Below, piece by piece: positions 36,901 through 48,900 of a DNA stretch of 64,000 bases. A program made the position numbers and the translations under genes. Each line of letters starts with the position of its first letter. Positions within the stretch are counted from its first letter, which is position 1. The stretch lies in assembly GCF_020085105.1 (NCBI RefSeq), contig NC_058056.1, forward strand, positions 14,322,929-14,386,928. Reading direction: 5' to 3'. Below the pieces are notes generated by a model. It searched no databases and was not told the DNA's origin. It was given only the letters and a program-made list of their open reading frames with translations. The DNA comes from Siniperca chuatsi. Its lineage: Eukaryota > Chordata > Actinopteri > Centrarchiformes > Sinipercidae.

Positions 36901-39900
36901 GATATCAGATACACAATATATGTCATTTCACACCATAAGCCTCTCATCTCTCACCTGCTTCGAATCGTATTTTCCAGTCTTTACTGTTGAAGTTTGTGTT
37001 GATGAGGTTCCAGAAGATGTCCGCTCCATGCGACAAAGAGAGGGCGTGGAGAAGCTGAGGCACAGCCAGGGAGGCCAGCTGGCAAAACTCTGACTTCAGC
37101 ATGGACCACAGACTGAAACACAAACACCAAATTAGACACACACACAAATTGCTGTGAAGCAGTTGGCTAAACACAACAATTTTGCAACAATTTCTATTAA
37201 AATGATCAGTCAGCACACACCTTGGGATGAGCATCTTTTCCTGGATATAGGCCAGAAACTGGGGGTTATCCTTGCGGGCAAGGTACAAACACTCTCCATG
37301 GAGACACAGGATCTTCAGACAGTTCAGCATGTTGAACAAGATGTCAGGCTCCTCAAACTTGGACATTTCCTGAATACAGATGAGATGTGTGAGAGTGTAC
37401 CACATGTACACTCAAAAAAATCACGTTCTTGAATGCCTCACTAGGAACTATTTCCTTCTGAGGAAAAAGTAGTTAAAGCTGCAGTTGTTGAGCCTCACTT
37501 TTAATATTCAGAACAAGTACCTGCAGAATGGTGTATATGAGCTTCAAAGACACTGGGAGCTGCTGGTAGGAGAACTTTGTATCAGAGTTATTCTTCATGG
37601 CTGGAAGGAAGAAGAGTGTTGTGTTAGAAACAACTCACTCAGCACTATTACAGAGCAGACATGGTTGGATGGCGAGTGTGAAACGTATCAATGCAAACAT
37701 AAGTCCTTAATTTTTACCATTCTCACATCTGTACAGTAAATGTGTAGCTGGAGCTAGTAGCCAGTTATCTTAGCTTAGCATAAATACTAGAAACAGGGAG
37801 AAACAGCTATTTCTCAGGAGCTGTAAGTTAATTTCCTGGAGTTTCTGCTGGTTGCTTAGCAACCTCATGGTGACAACAAGACTAGGAAGTCACTCCACCT
37901 GGCCAAGAAATAGTCAGGTAGCCTACATAAACCCCCTGTGAAATGGTGAATTGCTGTTTTTACTTCCGTTTTTGTATGGATTAAACAAACGAGGCATAAG
38001 GTGTGAGCGATAGAGGTGTTGGTAGGCGGATTGTGTCACCTTTGGACAGGGCCAGGCTGTGTCCCCATGTTTACAGTCTTTATGTTAAGCTAAGCTAACT
38101 GGTGACTAGCAATAGCTTCATATTTACCATACAAACATAGGAGTGGTATCAATCTTCTCATCTAACTCTCAGCAAGAAAGCCAATAAGCGTATTTCCCAA
38201 AATGTCAAATGTTTCTTTAAATATGAAGCTACAACCAGCAACCAGTAAGTTTAGCTAATAGCTTAGCTTAGCTAAAGCAAATAAGCATATTTTCCAAAAT
38301 GTTGTAGTATTTCTTTAAGGATTATTGGTATTCTTCTGGCAGTTCACTGAAATTATTATTTGTTTTGGCTGACACATTTAATGATTTTTATCTACAGTTG
38401 TTATTTGAACAACCTTGTCCGCTGTTAAGATAAGCTAACCTTCGGCTGGCTCCAGCTACATACACAGATGGGAAAGTGGAATCGATCTTGTCATCTGAAG
38501 AAAATGAATAAGCATGTCTACAATGGTTATTTGAACAACATTGTATACACACGTGCGTTATCTGGAGAATGGTTGCTGGGGTTGTCACTTGGGTTGTCTG
38601 CTTCCTCACTTCCATTCTCCGCCCCAAGGCAGAAATCTGGCTGAGATAAGAGCAAGGTTTCCTCCAAACTATCTGTTGGTTCCTGCAGAGGAAACCAAAC
38701 ACTGTCAAATCGTCTCCTTTATATGTTCCATATATTCATCAGTAATTTAGCTGAGCATGATATTCATTAGTGTCATTCACAAGTAATTTAAATACAAAGG
38801 GAGACAGAGATTGACATGATTTATGAAATTTATCTTCAACAACATTACAGTAGCTCAGGCACACAGCAGTGTTTTTGGCATTGTGGTTTGGGACATGGCG
38901 GCTACATGGCATTCATTTCAAAGCTTTACCTGCTTTATGCACAGGGTTCATTTAAATTTGGTGCATAAACATTCATGCTGTGTGTCTCACCACAAGGCGA
39001 ATCTCTTCCCGGGGGGTCAGCCTCTCCAGGAGCTCACAGCCCAGCTGGTAGCACAGGATGCTGGATTGGCACAGGCTGCACTCCAGGGCCTTCTCATCCT
39101 TCTGGCAGGTGTGTGAGCCCCCCCACGGGGCCTGGAAGACGTTGTTGATGATGCCCACGATATCCTTCCCCAGGCTGCTGTCTAGACCCAGCATCACACC
39201 GTCATCCTGAAGCTCCATCTGGGACAGTAGATGAGACGACCGTAAAAACAGGGGAACAAAAAGTGGAGCATGATGCACAATTCTCAAGATCCCACCTGTG
39301 TGCATTGTTGTCATTGCGTTGTGTGTCATTTTTCCCTTTATGAATGAGCAAGAGGAATAATTGTCTTTAAACTGTGTTGCATATTGTGTAAAAATACACT
39401 TCAGTGTACATCCTTGGCATATGTTTAGTAATACAATATGACAGGGTTTGTATTAAGACCTTTTGTTACTCCCATACAAATATCTAGAAACAAAATTAGT
39501 CCCTATACGAATATTGTAGAAATATTATCACCATTAGTAAGGTGTGGTCACCTGCTTTAGGATGAGGTCAAACATGAGGATGAAGCAGCCGAGGTTCATG
39601 TCATCGTCGTCACAGTCCAGATCCAGAGCGCAGTGGCCGGTAGCGTGACCCAGGTTTTTAAAGGGGCTGCAGCGCAGAGGGCTGCGGAATGGGCTCCTGA
39701 AGGGGCTGGGAATGGACTGAGAGTGTTGTGCTGCCCGCGGCGACCAGGATCTGACACCACACTCACCTACAAGCAAAGAGCACATCACTATATAAAGTAA
39801 AATATGTGTTTCACTTCAAACCATTTATGCCTCTGAAAGTCTTTTAATCTCCAACGTTCCCGTGTTACTGCCACTTATAATGACACGAGTGCATAGTTGC

Positions 39901-42900
39901 TCGACTATAAATTTCAATGATAAATCTACATCACAACCAAGTTCAATTAAGCCCTTTAAGGGAGCTATATTTAGACATTGGCAGTTACCATGGCAACATA
40001 CAGTACATCCTAGTGAATGGTAGAAAATAGAAGCCAAGAAAAGTAGAAATGAGTACATCCTAATCCTAAACAGGCATCTGACAGAATGCAAAATATCCAC
40101 ACAAAAAAAGCTCCCAAAGATGTAATAACATCTAGTCAGGTGATGTTTTGAGTAGAGTGAAGTGAGTTGTATGGAATATACTGTAAGCCCTGGCCTCTTA
40201 CTGATTTGACAACTAAACTGGAACGAAAAGAAATGTCAACAAGCACTGAATTCTCATATCTTTTAGTTTTTTGGGGTATAGCTTTGGTATTGCTGTCTCC
40301 CTCACCCTGCGGGCCCCAGTGTTGCCTGACAAATCTGAGGCGCGTGCCTTCCTCTGATTGGCCAGCTCCTTCAAAGAGTTCACTCCATCAGAGAACATCC
40401 CAATCAGCAGCTGAAGAGGCACCACAATGTCCAGTTCTGACAGCACCTAGGTCCAAACAACACACACCAACATTTAAAGGATCCATTCACTATAATCACA
40501 AAAAACTATATTTTTCTACTTACCATGCAGATAGTGGTGAAGATGTGAATGGAATTTTCATCACATAAACTCAATAGCAATGTGACTTTCCAGAAACAAA
40601 TTCTGAGTTACTAAGGATGATGCAAAGACCTCATTGTGTTTTCATTAGGAACCATTTCCTTCTGAGGAAAAAGTAGTTAAAACTGCAGTTGTTGAGCTTT
40701 TTAAATGTATTTCTTCTGTGCTATAACATGAACACTGCATGCATCGCTAAATACCAGTGATTTAAGTGACAAAATGACTGACACTGACAAACTGACACTT
40801 ATATATACCTAAATACCTATATGACCACACACCATGAACATACTACAGAGGTACAATATGTCTGGGAACTACTTCTCTTTCCGATTTCAATGTGACCTAT
40901 TTAATAAGGGTAAATAATTGCAATCTCTTGATCATAGTTGTGACAGAAAACTTGAAATTGATCCATGTATGCAGGGCAGCAAGCTGTGAGTGCATATGGG
41001 ATGAAAGGCAAAATCCCTCCTATCTCTCTCAGTCTCACTCTGTGACCCAGATCCATATTCAGCAGGGCCCCTGCCCAGACTGTCACACTCTATGACAACC
41101 TGTTCAATTCACAGGCACTGTGGACAGAACCGCAAGATGTGAACTGGACACAAGGCAGCATGTGTGTGTGTGTGCGGGCTTACATGCAGCCACAGCAGAG
41201 CCTGCTCTTGCACAGACGCTGGGTAGCCAGAGAATCTGCAGCTGATGAAGCCAAACATTTCTTCCATGGAGAAGGGCAGGGGGCACAGCTCAATATCAAA
41301 CATCTTACTGTAAGCAGAAGGCAGAACAGAATATTACGTTCCTCTGGCATCATGCTGCAATTTTATTGTCATCACACTGCCTCTGCTCTTCTTCTGATGG
41401 TGGTTTCATGTATGCATCGATTTTCCATAATGACGCCATAATAACTGGAAGAGACACGCAACAACAGTGGTAATGATAGCACATAAACTGCAAGAGACTA
41501 AGACTTTTAAAGTGCAGATAACAGAAGCAGACATGTTTCATCTAAAGTGGGTAGACAAGTCCATAGAATTGGGCTGTGATTAGCTGATTAAGGTTAGGTA
41601 TGGTTAAAGGAATAGTTTAGGAACAATTTAGGAAATACGCTTATTTGCTTTCTTACCAAGAGTTAGATGAGAGAATCAGTACCACAGGACATATGAAGCT
41701 GGAGCCAGGAGGCAATTAGCTTAGCTTAGCGAGGGACTGGAAGCGAGGGAAACGGCTCACCTGGCTTTCTACAATACATCTATGAACATCTCACTAATTA
41801 ACACCTTGCAGTTTGTTTGTTTAATCAGTACACAAGCAGAAAATGTAAAAATGGCAAGTTGTAGTTTTACAGGGAGGGACGTGCTGTAACAATTTCCTGG
41901 ATTTTCTGGAGTCTCCGCTTGTTACCTGGCAAATTCGCTGTGATGAAAAGACTCAATGAAAACTAAAACCACAACTTGACGTTTTTACATTTCGGTTTGT
42001 GCACAGGTTAACCTAACAAGATACAATTCATTCATTTCTAACCTAGCTGTTTCCCCCAGCTTCCAGTCTTTAGCTTCTCAGCTAATCACCTTCTGGTCAC
42101 TACCACAAGTGGTGTCAATCAACTTTCAGCAAGAAAGCAAAAAATCTACTTCCCAAAATGTCAAACAACTATATTTGCTTAGCTTTTCACCGATGATACA
42201 TCTACTGTTGATAAGCCCCTTAGTCCAGAATGTATCCACCTCGTTAGTCTGAGATTTTTCCGTGCTGCAAAAGCTGGCATCAGGCATTATGGACCATTGA
42301 GGCTGAAATGTTCAAAGTTAAACTACTCCCTGTTTGGCTGTGGAATCTCAGTAGATATTATTTTTGGAAAAGCGCCTTCTTTCACTGATTCTGTGGAGTT
42401 CACACCAAAACCATCATTTATCTTTAATGTTTAGACTACTAAAAATACATATCTGCTATCAGACTGTATTGTAGCTGCACTGAAAATATCAGAAAATCAA
42501 GGTACAGATTTGTCTGTTAATTTTTCATTTAAAGTATTTCAGAATAAGCACAGCTACAAGTTACATAAGAAAAAATGTTATCACCCTCACCCCTGCTTAT
42601 ATGCAAAAACAAATATCTTTATTACAGGAATAGATGCAAACATTTTGGACATGTTCAAACATCTTGGACATGTTCAAATCCAAGATGCAAACATTTCGAG
42701 GTGGTGGATGTACCTGAGCACTTCCCGGAACTCTTTGAGCTGGTGGTCGGGCACCTCGGTGCGGATGGCCTCCAGCCACTCAGGCATAAAGCACTCCCAC
42801 AGCGGTTGACTGATGACATTGTAAGGTATCAGACACAGGATCCGGTTCAGGCCCTCCTTCAGCTGGGTCACTGTGCTACATGACTTGTCCCAGTAACCTC

Positions 42901-45900
42901 CCACCTGAGGAAAGGTGTGCACGGACTGGCTTAGATCAAACACAGCCAAGAGAGTTCAGATAGTGACCTGCCCTCCAGAATTTTAATAAACCTGAGCCAT
43001 GAGTGACCTGCTGATTTAATGATATTCTTCATTCATAGCCATTACACCGTGAAACATGTTCAATGGTAAACAGGAGCTATAACTGAGATAAACGGGAGTT
43101 GGGATGTGCATTGGCTGGATATTTGGAGTTATAATATTCATGTTAGTTGTGTTTCCTGAATAGACTTTTCCCACCTCCATCCACATCCGATATCAGCACC
43201 CTGCATATCCTCTGTAACACCTTAAGCATATACTGTACAGTATGTTTAGTTGACCTAGGTCTTGGCCTTACCCTGGCAAACTCGACAGGCTTGGGCAGCA
43301 GACACATGACCATGACGTCAAATCGCACTTCACACACTGTCTTTAACCACTTGGTGACAAACTGAGGCTTTAGCTTTTCCACCAGGCTTCCAACCTCATC
43401 GTCCATCATGTAGGCGGTGGAGTGAAACCACTGGAAGACCATGCTGACCAGCCGAGCCAGGCTCTCTGTGGGCGTGTTCTCATTGGGCGTGCACAGGCTC
43501 ACCTGCAGATGTGAGCAAAGGTCAGAGAAGTAAACCATGAATTCAGCAGGGTAGTGATAAGAGGCCATGTACTGTACACATCCTTATCTCACAACTCCCT
43601 GTTATTGACAGACACAGCAAAAGCCTGTGATTACACACCAGGAACCAGATGCCAAATTGACTGAGGAGCCGCTGGTCGTGCTGGTCGTCCTCCTTGTTAT
43701 CAAACTCGATGTTATCCAGAGAGTGGTGGGAGGCGGACAGGCCCATCTGACGACGCCTGTTCAGCTCAAACTCACGCTGTTCTGCATGTATTTCTGCCTC
43801 CTTGAGAAGGCTGGATGGATAAGGAGAGGATGAGAGGGATAACAGGGGATTCACAGAGGTAGACAGAAGACATAAGAGAGACATATTAACAGAGAAAGAA
43901 CAGGACAGAAATAAAAACACAGAAAAAATATCCTGACATGGCATATACATTAATAATCAAATATCATACACTATTGTTGTCTATATACACTGGGGATGTA
44001 CCTTATAACAGCTTCTACAGTGCACACTAGCTCCTCCGCTCCGCACTCCCGGGTGTTGATGGGAGGGGGCGAGGTCTGGTACAGATGGGTCTCCGCCGCA
44101 GCCCCCACCTCGCTGCTGTGGTGGTTGACATGGCAACGCTTGCAGTAGCGGACAGGCCGGTTGCCATGGCGCCCACAGCAGCCAGCCGAGAAGCAGGTGA
44201 CCACAGCCCTCCTAACATGAGAGCTACAGTTCTACAAAGCCAAGAAACAGGGGAAAGGAGGAAGGAGGAGGAGGAGGAGGAGGAGAGATTAGTTTATTTC
44301 TATTCTAGGCAGTAGGCAACAAAATAAAAACATTCTACAATCACAGCAAATCAGCCAATAATGCCTTATGACAAGCCTCTAAAAATAAACATATTTCCAG
44401 ACCTGAAAAGCAACTAACTGCTCTGACAATGAATATCGCCCTCTAATATGCATTTGTTTAGAGATGTCAATCTGTCTACATCTGCAGTGATAGAAAAAGT
44501 CTTTATGTGTCCCCACAGTGTCTCAGGTTTCTAAAAATAAAAAGCATGGCACGAGAGAGCCATCCTAATCTGATCAGCCTCTAATCTTGTGCCATTAGAG
44601 GGATGCAGTGCTCCCTATCAAATTAACATATCTGTCCTCTGATGGTGAGTTCTCTCATTCACCCATCCGGCTTTCAACAACAATAAACACTACCCTGATG
44701 TTACTGATGTTGTTTACAGTATGTTCTATCTTGGGTACCTTGGTATATTTATAAGTAGCTATTCTCAGATGAAGAGTAATGTCTCAGTTAATAATGACAG
44801 AGCTGGTGTAAATCCAGGTGGGAGTTTAAAGGGCTTTCTGAAATGAGTGTGACAAAGCCTGATCAGAAGGGTAGGCTGTGGATTATAAACTGCTGGATAA
44901 ACCAGGATGGAGGCCAGCCTTCCCCTGACAACACCGGGCAGCTGCTCGGCCTGACGGGAATACCTGAGATCATCTCTCACTCAGTTTTACCGGTGTCTCC
45001 CTGGAAACCAGCAGGGAGCACTTGGCCTCGGCAGCGCGTTCAGCAACAGCGAACAAGCATCACGCCCCAGCAGCTTCATTTGAAATGATTTGGCCTTTAC
45101 TGAGCCACTCCAGTGACTTCTCAATGAAGAAAACGTTTCAGGTTCATAAATAAATGACCTTACTATGGATCACAGGTATGGTTAACAGGTTCAGTTTGTT
45201 TCTGTTTTCAGTGATAAAACGATTTAAAGCATGTGTACTGTTTGATTTGTGTTTCATATGTGCAGTTTTAGGTGGAACATCATTATTCTGAATATGCTGT
45301 GAGGATAATCAGTAACTACAAGTGACTGCAAAGGTTTATTTGTCCTAAATATGGAGAAACACTGGACAGTGTTCAATATGACATCATGCAAATGACGTAT
45401 GAGCAAATGAGTAGTCAGTGACATTAATGTTCATGCTGCAGTACAAATACAAATCTTACCTTCTTTTGACAAATGGCAGAAATCTCTGCTGCAAAGACAA
45501 ATTAACAAAAATGTTAAATTTGCAGACAACATAAGCTGCTTTTATACAGGAAATACAACTCAAACAACAATTAAATAATATACATTTATAAAATAATAAA
45601 TTAATATAATAGAAACAACCCACTGCCTAAAATGTTCTCTTTTTTTCACTGAAAAGCATATATATTGTTCTTATATATTTAACATATCCTCAGATGACTA
45701 AACCTACCAGATTTAACTATGGCTATGAATATAAGCTAAGTAAAGGAACAAATATGTATACCTATACTAACCTCTGTATCATATTATTGTGCTAAAAACC
45801 TTTCTGTATATTGTAGATTATACTGAACATTTTAAATATGTATACCATTTATATCCCATTTACTGTTTATATGTCTCTTTGTCTTTGAGAGAGCAAGACA

Positions 45901-48900
45901 GACTGAAAGAAACTCAAACAACTTTTTGTTTGTGAACTCTCACCTTGGGGCAGGAGTACATCAACAAGCCATTCAGCATGGTCTCTGAAAAAGTCAAAGA
46001 AATCTATAAACAATGCTTGATTTAAAGGCAAACTGCTCCTCAGAGCCCATATACAATTCCACGTAGCGTATACACGGCAGTCTCAACTTCCTAACAGAGC
46101 TGGAACACAAAACATCTTCCCTTAATATCAAAGAAAATACAAAACTGCAGAGACATACAATTATAACATGCTACACGCTGGAGAAAAGAGAAACAAGTGG
46201 CTGCGTTGTTTTGTGATGATGATCTCATTATCAGCACAGGGAATTACGTAACCATGGCGATGTATTTCCCCTGGGTTAAAGTGAGGAATAATGAGGCAGT
46301 CAGTAGGTGATGTATGTTTGAAGTGGCATCTTGTTGAAGGAGGGGGAGAATCCAAAGGATGTAGAAAAGCGGTGAAACAGATGCATACCCTGCTATCCTC
46401 TGGCTGCACTCCTCGCATATATAAAGAGGAGGGGGCTTGTCTCCCAGGGCAACAGAAAGGGTAGGATCTATACACATCTGCAAAGTAAAACAGGTAGTGT
46501 TAGAATATGGATGTGGTATTTAAATGGAAAACATACAGTACTGATACTTTGATGTTTTATTTTCATGCAAACAAGAGGGAAAGAAACAATTTCTGCTCAT
46601 TTAGGGACTGTACAAAAAATATCAGGATGGGGAGGAGGACTGAACATTATGCTTCACTTTTCAAAAAGTTATATAACACTATGGAATTGGTACAAATCAT
46701 TTTGCCATTAATAACCAAAAGTGCATAAAGAGTTTAAGATGGTGTTCTTCAATTTAAATCTTGATGGAATCATTTTCACATAGCCACCAATTGAAGAGGA
46801 ATTAGCAATTGCCAAAATAATGGCAAACATAACAAAAGTATGCATCCTGTTTGGTAAATATTCCAGCCATTTGACACATTTAACTTTACTGTAGTTCTGT
46901 TTTCTGCTAAGACGCAGAATGAAGTGAAGGTGGGAGTTGCTATAGAATAGTGACAAATGACATGCTTTCTGAAGTTCTAAAGACCCTCTCCCACTCTGCC
47001 AAAAAGTTTAGACTACCCTCCCTTCAGCAAAAAAGAAAAAATACCTAACCCTCCCCTTTTCTGAACCCCCTTCACCTAATAATTTTCTTACAGTCCCTTA
47101 GAATAGCATGTCATAAACTACATTTACTATGGCTAACATTTTCCATTTGTCCATCTCACATAGTACTCTCTAAGGGTAGTATATCATGATCTTGCCCAAG
47201 AAATCATGTGACACCTATACCTGTATCTCCCCACGACTCTGCGTGGATGTCTGCGTGCATATGCTGCACTCTGTTCTCTTTCAACCTGTGCCTGGCCCTG
47301 TGCTAAACCTCAGTGCTCATGGCCTCAATGTTCAGATGGTGCACTGTAATTTACTGCGCTCACTTGATGCCACCCTATCCTCAAGGGCTGCGCAGGGTCG
47401 CCGCTTCCAATTAAGCCCCCCTCCCCCCCGTACCCCCTCCCTGCCCCTGATAATTGAAATCCAGCCCCTGTCCATGCCCCTGTTTCTACTCTATTTGTCA
47501 GTTTTGAGCACAGTTGAGTAAAGACAGGCAGAGCTGATAAAACAGAGCAGCAGCAGCAGAGACTGGTGTAAAGTAGCATAGAAGCATGATATCATTACCC
47601 CACTCACACAGCTGCCCGGGCATGCATTTATTTACCAAGGGGCTCACAAAAGCAAACACGCCGACACGCACGGTTGAACTCAGCAAGGCAGTCTGGCACA
47701 TGCCCTATGCATCCCAGATGAAGTTCTCAAGGGAAGCAGCTTTTGAATACAGAGTGCACTGCTAATCTATCCTCTTACAGTGACAAGGCATTGTAGACGT
47801 AAAGGTAATGTGGGATCTTTTTTATGCATCCAACAATCATAAATGTACCAGTGATGTAAGAGTTAATGTTGAAGGCTTATTTAATATTTCATTTTTTAAG
47901 GCTTTAAGTCACCTTGACAGCAGGTTTATTGATGGCATTGTGGCACTCGATATGTTGACAGTGGATGGGGTTCCAGGCTGATTTTAATTGAAGTGAGACA
48001 GGAGATTGGCAGTAGGGCAGGAGAAAAGGAGAGAAATGGGGGATAGGTTAGACCTTTAGTCAGTTCAAGGACAGATCAAGCAGCAGATGTGACACTAAGA
48101 GACTCTGACCTGTGTACTGTAGCCCCCTGTATTCACTGATGGCTCCTGGTGGCTTCAGGTTGGGCCAGTAATGAAACAGCATCTGCACAGCTGGAGGCTT
48201 TACTTGGGATGGGCCATATGATATGACATAAAGAAGGTCCTGCATATAGTATAAACATTAACAGTAACTAAAAAGTGCAATGATATTTAAATACATTTGC
48301 ATACTAATGTTTTTCATTTCAACATGCTACATCCATAGACTAAATATTTGCTGATGTCCATTGCACAATATTTTTAAAACACTGAGGACCCTATATATCT
48401 TTTAGTTTTATAGCTTATGAGCTTAAGAGGAATAGGCAGACATTATTTGAGCTTATTTGCCTTTTTTGCCAAGAGTTACTATGACAAAATGGATACCACT
48501 CTCATGTCGCTGTACATAAAGCTAGCACCAGTAGACCATTAGCTTAGCTTGGCATAAAGATTTGGAGCAGGGGGAAACAGCTAGCCTAAAATGTAAAAAC
48601 AAGTTTTAGTTTTAGGGGTAGTTATGCGCTGTTTTTTACTTTTCAGTTTTTATATGGATTAAAGAAACAAGATACAACATGTTAATTAGTGATACAACAT
48701 GTCAATTTAGCTGGTAGGTGAATTTGTTTTACCTTTGAACAGAGCCAGGCTAGCTGCCCCCCCTTTCCAGTGTTTATGCTAAGCTAAGCTAACCGTCTCC
48801 TGGCTCTAGCTTCATATTTAGCGCACTTACATGAGAGTGGTATCAATCTTCTCTCTCAGCAAGAAAGTTAATAAGCGTATTTTCCCAAATGTCAAACTAT

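Noticed and set aside
44843-45088. 81-codon + strand frame in unc79 intron 11
   Set aside because: No recognisable domain and no splice or promoter support. It lies antisense within a gene.
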